Source: Eunapius fragilis (lineage: Eukaryota > Porifera > Demospongiae > Spongillida > Spongillidae). Taken from it: a stretch of 64,000 nt of DNA. The position numbers and the translations under genes were made by a program. The DNA lies in NCBI GenBank assembly GCA_963681505.1, contig OY811972.1, positions 13,943,190 to 14,007,189 of the forward strand, written 5' to 3'. Within the stretch, counting starts at the first letter, position 1; every line of letters starts with the position of its first letter. The notes beneath the pieces were generated by a model that was given only the letters and a program-made list of their open reading frames with translations, did no database searches and was not told where the DNA came from. Shown here piece after piece: positions 35,887-41,870 of this stretch.

Positions 35887-37647
35887 CACATGTTAATGTA
35901 TGGGCAGTCAGTTTGTGTATGGGGAACCATGGTTGTATAGATGTTTGCTTGATGCATAGGGCTATCCATCCACCCACCCCACTTACCCCAACTAATTAAT
36001 TTCATTAGCTAATTTCATTATATATTTTTACGTTTTCAAATTATTTCTTATTCTATGAGATACTTGTGCCCTCCACAACTTTTTTCTTATGCACTCTGTC
36101 CTTCATGGCGTTACTGTGGCCTAAAATTTTTATTACGAGTACATTTTAATTGCACGCATCAACTTTCAAGCTCCTTCCTGGAAAATGTTGCTAGGTTGGG
36201 TGGTTCTTTTTCGCTACCACAATCCCATCAGGAACTAGTTCCTATATAGGAATTGACCCGGGTCGTGAATATCATTTTAAAAAACCGCAACCAGCGTATA
36301 ACTCGCGTAGTAAGAAACGGATAGTGTAGCTCTTTGTTCCTATCGAACAAGAAGGCAAAGACGGTCATTTTAATGTTTTGTTCCAGTCTTCAAACCGTTT
36401 GCTTCAAGAGAACAAAAAAGTTCGTGTTTTACCTCGTCCCCAGGCCAAATCTTCTCCGTCGTCGTCGTCGTCGTCTTCTTCTTCTTCTCGGGTGAGTATA
36501 ACTCGGGATAGGAATGGTTTTAAAGAGCGCCAATTATACCAATCGCTTTAGAATCTCCTGGAAGGACATCTTCAAGTATCAGATATATGAATAAAGCTTA
36601 AAACGTACATACGTAATCATTACGTAATGCGTAGTGTTAAATAGAAGCGTTCCCATGGGGACATTTACGTATATTTAGAATTGTGCAAACAAAGAGGAGA
36701 GCAGACGACGAGTTAGAATTCTCCCGCGTTCCTTACAGTGATCCCAAACAAAAGCGGGCGTCTGCTCGTGACGGTAATTGAAGCGGAGGGTGGGAGGGGT
36801 GGGGGTGGGTGGGGGGGTGGGGGCACTAGCCAGTATTAATAATCGATTAAAAAAATGATAATTAAAATAGAGGAAACAAGTAAAGAAAAACATTCTCTAA
36901 CGAGAAAGTTGGTGGGATATATGGTGTTAAAAGGAAGGGAACAAGGTTTTGAGAAAAGGGTAATGAGACAAAAATCCTATATTGAGCATGTGTAAATGTA
37001 ACAGAACCAAAAGAAGTGCTAAATATAGGATTTTTGTCTCATTACCCTTTTCTCAAAACCTTGTTCCCTTCCTTTTAACACCACCATTGCCTCCAATTCC
37101 TATATCCCACCAACTTTCTCGTTAGAGAATGTTTTTCTTTACTTGTATCTTTATAAAGTTTTCTTGTTTTCCGAGCATAGCACCGAAAGGCTCCACATTT
37201 CGCGTTGGATGGGGGCAAATCATCTTGTCTTGTGTGCCCCCCCCCCCCCCCCCCTTGCAATTATTGAGCAGACACTTATGATGGAGGGCCACATGTTGTG
37301 TATGAGGATAGCATGTTGTGCGTATATGTACATACACCTAGCATTGTTGTTATGATTAGTCAGGGTAATGACGGTTTGCCCCTCCTCCAGGAACACCCAC
37401 CATGCCAGAACTATTATCTTTGTCTGCTAGGAAGGTCAATGTAGCTGTAGAAGTTGGTATAAAGTATTCAAATTTTGGTATATTTCTACTGAATGATGCC
37501 AATGGAGTCGTTGTGCAAGCATTGGAGAAGGAACACCAACGGAATGCTGAAAGTATCAACATGGCCATTCTCCAACGATGGCTTCAGGGCATGGGTGTAA
37601 AGCCTGTGACCTGGTCTACTCTGGTGGATGTCCTTAGAAAAATTTGA
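10242..37647 (+). CDS. Gene A: ankyrin-NHR-Roc-COR-Death multidomain protein with CARD remnant
   Basis: A 26-exon model stays open from ATG to stop, about 1,556 residues. Exons: 10242-10286, 10343-10408, 10774-10833, 10953-11045, 11370-11480, 11555-11647, 11709-11813, 12133-12225, 13432-13530, 13925-14023, 14306-14407, 15144-15242, 18202-18300, 19589-19690, 22967-23068, 25476-25577, 28151-28249, 28915-28995, 29587-29628, 29945-29970, 30064-30199, 30626-30802, 31496-31778, 33352-35373, 35719-35796, 37391-37647. All junctions are GT...AG except the acceptor of 25476, and phases match throughout. Order: partial CARD helix, ankyrin repeats (about residues 58-550), NHR (about 565-760), Roc with P-loop (797-804), COR, Death (1472-1556). 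The family is a ROCO-type GTPase joined to death-fold adaptors, so a cytoplasmic signalling scaffold or sensor is inferred. The start exon is the least certain part. ATTAAA (37716) and AATAAA (37875) are possible poly(A) signals. Confidence 0.8.
10343..10408 (+). CDS. Gene A exon 2: fused CARD remnant
   Basis: The acceptor 'tctatccag' and the first residues (ILPPEFNVLREQHC) are those of the CARD exon of gene B, but after 'ctagtgga' the sequence jumps, with four extra bases, to 'tgcagagct|gtaagt', the 3' end of gene B's long linker exon. About 1.37 kb (in B coordinates 52879-54239) is missing. The resulting 66-nt exon is in frame and keeps a good donor. Only the first CARD helix survives, so gene A should lack a working CARD. 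Confidence 0.75.
10774..10833 (+). CDS. Gene A exon 3 (linker)
   Basis: Twenty codons between 'actttag' and 'gtaaac', phase 0. The end (KLNPHDKKK) matches RLNPYDKAK of gene B exon 54312-54368. It links the N-terminal region to the ankyrin repeats. Confidence 0.65.
10953..15242 (+). CDS. Gene A ankyrin-repeat exons, block 1 (10 exons)
   Basis: Ten phase-0 exons of 93-111 nt: 10953-11045, 11370-11480, 11555-11647, 11709-11813, 12133-12225, 13432-13530, 13925-14023, 14306-14407, 15144-15242 and, after a large intron, 18202-18300 listed separately; nine lie in this span. Each encodes about one ankyrin repeat, with hallmark TPL-LA-xxGH-x-x-VV-xx-LL-xxGA-D-VN patterns such as GETPLTLAASNG, LACKYGHEEVVDILLAEGA and ALHFASMSGNAEIVKLLIAAG. 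The first exons (SELIEACRRGD, LLDACKAGD) are capping-type repeats. Ankyrin stacks are protein-binding surfaces; this one would serve as the recognition or scaffold part. Introns contain a 216-bp MITE (12991-13206) and another MITE (15390-15590). Confidence 0.85.
12991..13206 (+). repeat. MITE family 'GGGATCGAGG', copy 1
   Basis: Starts GGGATCAAGGCAGCAAAAA and ends with the inverse GGTCCCTTTATGCTGCTTC...CCC. Interior landmarks 'ttttcaaattatt', 'tactggaaattag' and 'gtggcct' recur at 36020-36225, 54455-54630, 55881-56126 and, inverted, 59058-59215. Non-coding; flanked by ATAT-like sequence. Confidence 0.75.
15390..15590. repeat. Short MITE with CAGGGTGAT TIRs
   Basis: Begins CAGGGTGATTG and ends CGATCACCCTG, an 11-bp near-perfect inverted pair about 200 bp apart, with no coding potential. 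It sits in the large intron after exon 15144-15242. Family not assigned. Confidence 0.55.
15828..16440 (+). pseudogene. Reverse-transcriptase fragment (non-LTR-like), left arm
   Basis: A 134-codon frame (15828-16232) with RPIAVGEALRRLTGKC, FFQPYLVGVACHMGAEKI and VLMKVDMKNAFNLVS, the N-terminal fingers and palm motif A of an RT. After a frame break, VQQGDPLGPLLF (motif B) is readable near 16338. The fragment stops before the YxDD motif. Similar RTs occur in non-LTR elements of marine invertebrates; the clade is not determined. Confidence 0.7.
16568..17179 (-). pseudogene. Reverse-transcriptase fragment, right arm (inverted copy)
   Basis: The reverse complement of the left-arm fragment; its 134-codon minus-strand frame (16775-17179) differs by a few residues (for example ENFVLMK versus ENLVLMK). 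Both frames remain open, so the inversion-duplication is fairly young or gene conversion has kept the arms similar. Confidence 0.7.
17515..17993. repeat. 479-bp near-perfect palindromic foldback element
   Basis: Starts CCCGGGAGAAAA, ends TTTTCTCCCGGG. Arms 17515-17745 and 17761-17993 pair along their length around a loop of about 15 bases (gttttatacttgaag region). It is GC-richer than its surroundings (CGCGATTACGC motifs). Both strands show meaningless mirror-image open frames (17487-17894 on -, 17512-17727 on +). It lies in the same intron as the 681-bp-arm palindrome. Confidence 0.9.
18202..18300 (+). CDS. Gene A ankyrin exon 18202
   Basis: Thirty-three codons, phase 0, 'gtttgcag' acceptor and 'gtgagt' donor. 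It encodes STAVFLASQNGHCAVVNVLL, a complete ankyrin repeat. It is the last exon with a recognisable partner in gene B (61107-61205, 4-5 residue differences). Confidence 0.88.
18495..18607. repeat. Small foldback element
   Basis: A perfect 20-bp inverted pair (ATAGAGAAAATAAAGCGTAT at 18495 and its complement ending 18607) encloses an inner hairpin (tcatagcggttgctatga). Confidence 0.7.
19589..19690 (+). CDS. Gene A ankyrin exon in tandem unit 1
   Basis: Thirty-four codons, phase 0, acceptor 'ccttaccag', donor 'gtaagt'. It encodes NATPLNVASQNGHHGVV and GAGAGVNIATSD. This is the most divergent of the three copies (N-V-A-S-Q-N versus F-M-A-S-Q-A in copies 2 and 3). Confidence 0.85.
20104..21180 (-). 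pseudogene. DIRS-like RT and tyrosine recombinase fragment, unit 1
   Basis: On the minus strand, an RT piece (21105-20722) with PLVKLWRSKGLKVVMY, YLDNGI and AWLGFDADLERG is followed by tyrosine-recombinase pieces (20577-20305; CDELLKLQCSDI, TSSKIDQYREGSSLVV) and (20286-20104; LGMDPSVFGMHSLWAGG, LFKRHG). RT then recombinase is the DIRS/Ngaro order. The RT box reads YLDN instead of YLDD and the recombinase HxxR arginine is W, so both enzymes are dead. Ends missing. Confidence 0.75.
21799..22679. mobile_element. Composite insertion in tandem unit 2 (hairpin MITE plus GAAGAAG repeat)
   Basis: Unit 1 and unit 3 read 'cataatacta|ttatgaatta' here; unit 2 is interrupted for about 881 bp. The insert is a hairpin MITE (21799-22064; 'caagtaaataaaaacattct' and its inverse at the right) joined to the dispersed GAAGAAG repeat (22065-22679). 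The same two parts are joined in the same relative order, on the opposite strand, at 36249-37145, so they form one transposable unit. Present only in unit 2, so it arrived after the tandem duplication. Confidence 0.8.
22967..23068 (+). CDS. Gene A ankyrin exon in tandem unit 2
   Basis: Thirty-four codons, phase 0, acceptor 'ccttaccag' intact, donor 'gtaagt'. It encodes NVTPLFMASQAGHHDVV and GAGAGVNIATSD. Almost identical to the unit 3 exon. Confidence 0.85.
23480..24560 (-). pseudogene. DIRS-like RT and tyrosine recombinase fragment, unit 2
   Basis: Same organisation as in unit 1: RT 24489-24106, recombinase 23944-23663 and 23662-23480. It carries the same YLDN and HSLW changes, plus HSLWGGG where the other units have HSLWAGG. 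Confidence 0.75.
25476..25577 (+). CDS. Gene A ankyrin exon in tandem unit 3, splice acceptor changed AG to GG
   Basis: Open for 34 codons with good donor 'gtaagt', but the acceptor reads 'ccttaccgg' instead of 'ccttaccag'. The exon is probably skipped; since it is phase 0 at both ends, skipping removes one repeat without breaking the frame. Counted in the protein length given for gene A, which would fall by 34 residues if skipped. Confidence 0.55.
26008..27296 (-). pseudogene. DIRS-like RT and tyrosine recombinase fragment, unit 3 (longest copy)
   Basis: RT 27027-26602 and recombinase 26550-26008 as in the other units. Beyond the unit boundary at 27136 the minus-strand frame continues upstream (27296-27075) with EGYVIQFYSKPTAYTR, so the original element extended to at least 27296 and units 1 and 2 contain only the part that was tandemly copied. 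Same YLDN and HSLW changes. Confidence 0.75.
27297..28150. other. Intron of gene A, no gene seen
   Basis: AT-rich sequence between the tandem array and the next ankyrin exon. The frame at 27676-28038 has no recognisable family and ends inside the intron; I treat it as chance. Confidence 0.6.
28151..28995 (+). CDS. Gene A last two ankyrin exons
   Basis: 28151-28249 encodes a full repeat (SPLWAACFNGHLEVLKKLIEAG) and 28915-28995 a 27-codon C-terminal capping repeat (NTPLDIAVMKGHKEIIELL). Acceptors 'gtattag' and 'gtcttcag', donors 'gttggt' and 'gttagg'. Both phase 0. The intron between them is rich in TACATG palindromes. Confidence 0.87.
29587..29970 (+). CDS. Gene A linker exons (42 nt and a 26-nt microexon)
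   Basis: 29587-29628 encodes 14 residues (DDSLTEQNNLKPSG), phase 0. 29945-29970 is a 26-nt microexon (IKQPVEHK plus two bases) that changes the phase so that the NHR exon at 30064 is read in its correct frame. Without it the NHR exon would hit a stop within ten codons. The match of both splice sites and phase makes it credible though small. Confidence 0.65.
30064..31778 (+). CDS. Gene A NHR (Neuralized homology) domain, three exons
   Basis: 30064-30199 encodes FASTHGDNIRLEHGGQVAC and RGIVITSAPLP. 30626-30802 encodes VEIMEVDSKWSGTLSIGVTT. 31496-31778 encodes LKVGDTVGLLYTNSGTLHLF, NGAHMV and GLVDLYGQCVKVSL. These are the signature blocks of NHR domains in order (HG-NI-L, GIV-S-PL, W-G-L-IGVT, VG-x-VG-x-LH-F-NG, VDLYGQ). 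NHR is a beta-sandwich protein-interaction domain of Neuralized-type ubiquitin ligases; no RING is attached here. A MITE sits in the intron before the third exon. Confidence 0.88.
30976..31240. repeat. MITE with CAGGGGCGGATCC ends
   Basis: Begins CAGGGGCGGATCCAGG, ends CCGGATCCGCCACTG, a near-perfect inverted terminal pair, with long G and C runs in the right half. Located in the intron between NHR exons 2 and 3. This terminal type is seen in short non-autonomous DNA elements of several invertebrates; superfamily not assigned. Confidence 0.7.
31779..33351. other. Intron before the Roc-COR exon
   Basis: Non-coding. Two partial direct repeats of 'gtgattttgctggaca-tgtccc' at about 32441 and 32732. 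The 3' end is an extreme polypyrimidine tract, C24-T-C7 (33310-33341), just before 'atttttatag', the acceptor of the largest exon. Confidence 0.6.
33352..35373 (+). CDS. Gene A Roc-COR exon (GTPase core)
   Basis: A single 2,022-nt exon. Roc motifs: P-loop GIASVGKT (about residues 797-804), switch II DSGGQPQF (about 957), and GTHRD (about 1040) as the G4 base-recognition motif. Residues from about 1111 (HRLLPLKWFVLEMQ... through LFHIVKYNVFLWYHE and VVFSDPQVIL) fit the COR domain. The C-terminal part (FPNEFTPHGLFSFLVAFL, FTIIDSVSYIEVHL, ASCTRCSW) is the cysteine-containing COR-adjacent region seen in ROCO proteins with Death domains. No kinase follows. Roc-COR modules are GTP-controlled dimerisation switches. 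The apparent upstream reading (33240-33351) is intron. Confidence 0.9.
35719..35796 (+). CDS. Gene A linker exon before the Death domain
   Basis: A 78-nt exon (VLPSVAAFSSSQLLSELVV), acceptor 'tattgcag', donor 'gttagt', entering and leaving in phase 1. Joins Roc-COR to the Death-domain exon. Confidence 0.75.
36020..36225 (+). repeat. MITE family 'GGGATCGAGG', copy 4 (left end missing)
   Basis: Shares 'ttttcaaattatttc', 'tggcctaaaatttt' and 'acattttaattgcacgcatc' with the copy at 55881-56126; the first about 30 bp of the family are not recognisable. Confidence 0.6.
36249..37145 (-). mobile_element. Composite GAAGAAG repeat plus hairpin MITE, second copy
   Basis: Inverse orientation of the insertion at 21799-22679: the GAAGAAG repeat (36249-36876, here TTC/GTC-rich) followed by the hairpin MITE (36877-37145, 'caagtaaagaaaaacattct' and its inverse 'gagaatgtttttctttacttg'). 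It lies in the last intron of gene A. Confidence 0.75.
37391..37647 (+). CDS. Gene A terminal exon: Death domain
   Basis: Acceptor 'cctcctccag'. It encodes a death-fold helical bundle with EVGIKYSNFGIFLL, RNAESINMAILQRWLQ and TWSTLVDVLRKI before TGA at 37645-37647; the W-L-x-G...W-x-x-L-x-x-x-L pattern is typical of Death domains. As a homotypic interaction module it would recruit other death-fold adaptors. Confidence 0.8.
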
Positions 37648-37869
37648 CATATGAGAACTAAATAACTGTAGTACCTTGCTAACACTGTTTTAGTCTGTTA
37701 CAGTATGTGTATGTAATTAAATGTAATGGTTCTGTTCTGTATTAGTTACTTGAAAGCCTAATGATTGTGGTTTACACGATTGATGGTGATGCCCAATTCC
37801 ATAGTCACGGGCCATCTGCTTTCTCTCTTTGAGTTGTATATTTTATTACTAGCAATTAGGAACATAACA

Positions 37870-38108
37870 CAAGTAATAAAAACATTGTCTATGAGAACAT
37901 TGGTGGCCATGTATCAGTGGAAGGCAATAGTGGTATAAAAAGGAAGGGCACAAGGGTCTAATATGTAATAGTCCTATATTTTGCCCATTTGTAGGACATT
38001 GTGTTTGTGGGGAGATATATACCATTTCCCCTTCTTATTAGACCCTTGTTTCCTTCCTTTTTATATCTATATGCCACCATGATCTCATAGAGAATGGTTT
38101 TATTACTT
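37870..38108. repeat. Hairpin MITE, third copy
   Basis: 'caagtaataaaaacattgtc' at the left and its inverse 'agaatggttttattactt' at the right; arms with 'ggtggcca...tat', 'aaaggaaggg' and their complements fold on each other. The left end supplies an AATAAA 228 nt after the gene A stop. Confidence 0.75.
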
Positions 38109-38944
38109 ATTTCATCTTTTTTAAAAATTCCTTCATGAGATAAGAGATATATAGTAACTATAGAACTAGACAATTTTGAAATAAGACCATTTAATTTGTG
38201 CACCCCTCACTTCTGCAATTTAACCAACCACTCAATTAAGCTAAAAATACTAGCTTATGCCATTCATACTCTGTGGGTGATAATGACATGGTGTTCAATT
38301 GGACTCAATATTTAGTTGCAAGCAGACCCCTTTTCCCAGATACGAATATGGTATATTAGAATCCCCAAATGGTGTCTACTTGTGGAGGTGGAGTGGGGGT
38401 TGCATCTACTGGTGGAGCAGGAGGAAGGGGGGGGGGGGGGGGGGGGCATCAGTGCACTGGATGGAATGGCCCAAGAGGGGAGGTGTCCCAATGTGGAAGT
38501 GCAGCATCTAAGGAAAAGGGAGTACCCTGATGAGGTGGAGCAAGGGGTCTTAACTTGTAGTGGCATGGCATGAAGGGAACTAGCGAGATTAGCTGCTAAA
38601 AGTCCAATAGATACTCTTACAGTACAGCTTGCTGAGGGTTTTCAAGACCACCATTATACTGGTTCATAGATTACAGTCATTAAAACGTAATTACTGTACA
38701 TTTGCATGCACACCAGGTGTTAACAAGGCATGCACAGGCCTGCCATACACACACATCCCTAACCCTAAAAATTAATTTTAAGAAACTATGCTGGTCATGC
38801 ATGCTTAGGGCATCTGAATATCGCATTTTAAGCAAAACAATACAAGTACGAAACATGTAACAAATAAAAATAAAATACAAACAAGAATGTACTAGCTAGC
38901 GCTATTGGAGACTCTTCGAGTTTATTGTTACTAGCAATCATAAC

Positions 38945-39175
38945 ATAACCATAACCTATGAGAACATGGTGGCATATAGGATTGGAAGGCAATAGTGGTG
39001 TATTAAAAGGTAGGAAACAACTATAATTTGCCCATTATGTTTGCGTGCAAAAATAGGACTACATTTTTTCTTATTATTAAACCCTTCTTTACTTCCTTTT
39101 TACTATTATATATATTTCCATCCAATCCTACATGTATATGCCACCATGTTCTCATAGAGAATGTTTTTATTACTT
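38945..39175. repeat. Hairpin MITE, fourth copy (most decayed)
   Basis: Left arm 'cctatgagaacatggtggcatatagg' region and right arm 'ccaccatgttctcatagagaatgtttttattacttg' region are inverse copies; the left terminus is damaged. Confidence 0.65.
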
Positions 39176-39283
39176 GCATCATCTACACGTATTTGTAATT
39201 TCTTCATGATATACGAGGTATACAATGTGGAAGGAGGGGGGGGGGGGGAGGGGGGCATCTGCTGAGGCAGGGAGGTCTCCCAA

Positions 39284-39496
39284 AGTGGAAGGGCCACCAG
39301 TTTTGTTAGCACAGGACTGGCAGATAACCCAGTACAGGCATTTGTTGGCTCTGTCAAGTCCATACTAGCAGGTGGGGATGAGAATGATCCAGATAAGTGG
39401 TTATTGATGATCGAGATGCAGGTCCTCCTTGCAAGTGCATACCATTTGAAGCCTACACCTACAAAACCTACCACATGCAACCTCCAAGGGCGTTAG
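39284..39496 (+). pseudogene. Broken copy of the Roc domain
   Basis: Seventy open codons, including STGLADNPVQAFVGSVKSIL followed by AGGDEND, closely matching STGIADNPVHAFVGSVKSIL then AGVDEKD in the Roc exon of gene A (33505-33580). The P-loop part upstream and everything after a TAG at 39494 are missing. It appears to be a remnant of a related gene, not a copy of gene A itself, because the flanks differ. Confidence 0.75.
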
Positions 39497-40021
39497 AGAA
39501 CCTCACTAGTTCTCAACCAGCTCCTAAACCTTCTCATGTAGAACCATTAGAAGCAGAGCATATAGCTAGTTTTTAGCTGCTCCCAGTTTTCGCTACACCT
39601 TTTGGGCCCACTAGTAGTATCAGAAAAGCTATATCTAAGTATTAAGTTTGAAACTGATCACCATGCACATATACACAATCTATATATGGTGACATTCCTA
39701 TGTGTGGTGCACAACATATCTAACAAGCCATATCTACATATATGTTGCAAAGCAGCTAGCTAGCTGGCTAGAAGCGACCAAACGTTACATAATAGAACGT
39801 GGCTCAAAGTTTACACAATAGTTTAACACCTTGTAATCTGCAGAATTACTACCACGAGGTACTGCCTCCAATGTTAAAGCCAGGGTGTGTATGTAACACA
39901 AAGCATGCATTAACAGTAAAAAGCAACTTAAAATTGCACTCAATTCTGGCAAACATTGTATACACATACGGCTCAAGGTCAATACACAGCAACAAGAATA
40001 TGCAACACAGAAGCAACTTCA

Positions 40022-40416
40022 TCACATTGTGAGTGCCCGTACAAAGCAGAGACATGTTACATGATGCACACATGACTTGCACACACATCATTACCATGAT
40101 AGCATTGACAATGTCATTATTGTTGTTTTGGAGTGCTTTCACAGCCTGTTGGGGAAGGTAACAGAAAGAGAACACAATCTTTTAGTTCCATAAAGCCCAC
40201 TTTAGTATGTACCTTTGCCTTGCTGACATTGGCTTGCTGCATAACCAGTTCAATGTCCTTGTCTTCCACTCCAATGGTATCAACCTATTAAATTAATATG
40301 TATAGATATTACCATGTCACTGCACTCAAGTCTTCATTGCCTGAAGCTTCCCCTCCAGCAGTTGGTGCATTTTCTGGTTCTGCACTGGCTTCGGGTGCCT
40401 TGAATTTGTCAGCAGC
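40022..40416 (-). CDS. NACA: Nascent polypeptide-associated complex alpha-like, C-terminal exons (partial)
   Basis: Minus-strand exons 40416-40321 (AADKFKAPEAS..., acidic linker), 40284-40213 (GVEDKDIELVMQQANVSKAK) and 40145-40095 (AVKALQNNNNDIVNAIM) are all phase 0. They form the UBA domain at the C-terminus of NAC-alpha, a ribosome-associated chaperone subunit. The conserved end would be ELTM; an 'ALTM-stop' is readable at 40036-40022 but its acceptor lacks AG. The donor after the first exon (gtgaca) is weak. The NAC domain and N-terminus were not found upstream to 43 kb. It could be a truncated copy, or the remainder lies far away. Confidence 0.65.
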
Positions 40417-41480
40417 CTATATTTAGAACAAGTGTCAAGGTTATTCATGCGCCTTTTACTATATACACACCCAGGAAAGTTCAAATTTGTATCATAACTG
40501 GTGATAGTATCATAGCGAATGTTTTCTGCCTAATGCATGATCAGATCATTGATGTATGTGTCTATGTGCTTTGTTTAGCGGCCTACAAACAATTTCAATA
40601 GGCCTGGGTGTTCTTTAATACAGAAAGCCGACAGCAAGCACAGCATAAAACCACTGGTCCATTACTAAACAAAGGATCGAACCTGCCCTAGAAATGGCAA
40701 GTACTACCAGCTGAAGAACTTGCTATGCGCACTCTATGTTCACAGCGCTTCAGTTGCTCCCAGTAAGTCATGGATGTTTATACCGCGGCTACTGACTTGA
40801 CGCGCACATTACCTCAACTCCAGGACCGAATGGATGCAAAGCTGCATGGATGATGGAGGAAAGAAGTATAGAAAGCAGAATTTCGTACTGCTTATTCATG
40901 TAGTTGTGATTTCATTATATAAAGTTTGCAACTCATGTTATTACTGGTTATTGGGAATGTATATAGTAGCCAAATGCAGATCGGGATATGCTACGATAAT
41001 CACCCGTATACCGAAACTCTGCATGCAGACATCAAACGTATGCCGAAACGTCAGTATACGGTCATGAAACGTATACTGATTGGTATACAGAGGTCGTATG
41101 CAGACCTGATATCATACGTATATACAATGTATCCGTATCATTCCAGTCGCACCTAATACTGCATACGCGACGATTGCAGACCAGTTTCGTGTAATATCAA
41201 TGCGATATACAACACCGCATACGGTATGCCTTCGCGCCGTGATAGACAATTCACTAAGCCTCCATACATGTACTTGGTGAACACACACACAAAAATACAA
41301 TTATCACACCGGCACAAATACAATTATTGGTGAACTATTGGTGAACACAGCCTAAATATTCCATTTGTGAGCGTTCACCAATTATGGAATAGGCTTGCTC
41401 ACAATTATTGGGTCAATTTGAGATAAGACCATGATATTTTAATTTGACCATGAACTATGGTTCAAATACAGTGTTAAATC

Positions 41481-41482
<2 letters not shown>

Positions 41483-41525
<43 letters not shown>
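41483..41525 (+). repeat. (TG)n microsatellite
   Basis: About 21 TG units. Confidence 0.95.
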
Positions 41526-41528
<3 letters not shown>

Positions 41529-41830
41529 AGTCAATTATGTACATTTGTACAATTATTAACTACTAGGCATTATTCAACAATTGTGTAACATCACTGCAGT
41601 CCCAGTATTCACTGATAACATGTGAGTGAGTGTGTTAGGATAAGTATATGTTAGGTCGTGTTGTTGTTAGCCATATCTGTATGTATTCCATTTTATTATC
41701 TGATTAATACACATGTACTGTATAAAATAATAACAACACGTTCAAAATATACACAAATGAAACCAACAAATAATAAATAAAAATGATAAAGTGATAATTA
41801 TTAGGCTGTGTATCCCAAAAGGCTGTGTAA

Positions 41831-41870
41831 AGGAATTGACCCGGGTCGTGAATATCATATTAAAAACGCT
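41831..41870 (-). repeat. Terminal fragment of the GAAGAAG dispersed repeat
   Basis: 'aggaattgacccgggtcgtg' followed by 'aatatcat-ttaaaaa', identical for about 30 bp to 36248-36280. Nothing else of the repeat follows. Confidence 0.7.

Larger units (their letters stand above)
37648..40000. other. Downstream of gene A: repeats and a Roc pseudo-fragment
   Basis: Contains two further hairpin MITEs (37870-38108 and 38945-39175), G-run-rich segments (38429-38447 and 39237-39255) that share 'gggaggt(g)tcccaa-gtggaag', and the Roc fragment at 39284. No intact gene. Confidence 0.65.

Noticed and set aside
36675..36893. Proline-rich minus-strand frame and glycine-rich frames near G-runs (also 35802-36005, 38299-38573)
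   Set aside because: They come from homopolymer G/C tracts and repeat DNA, without domain or splice support.
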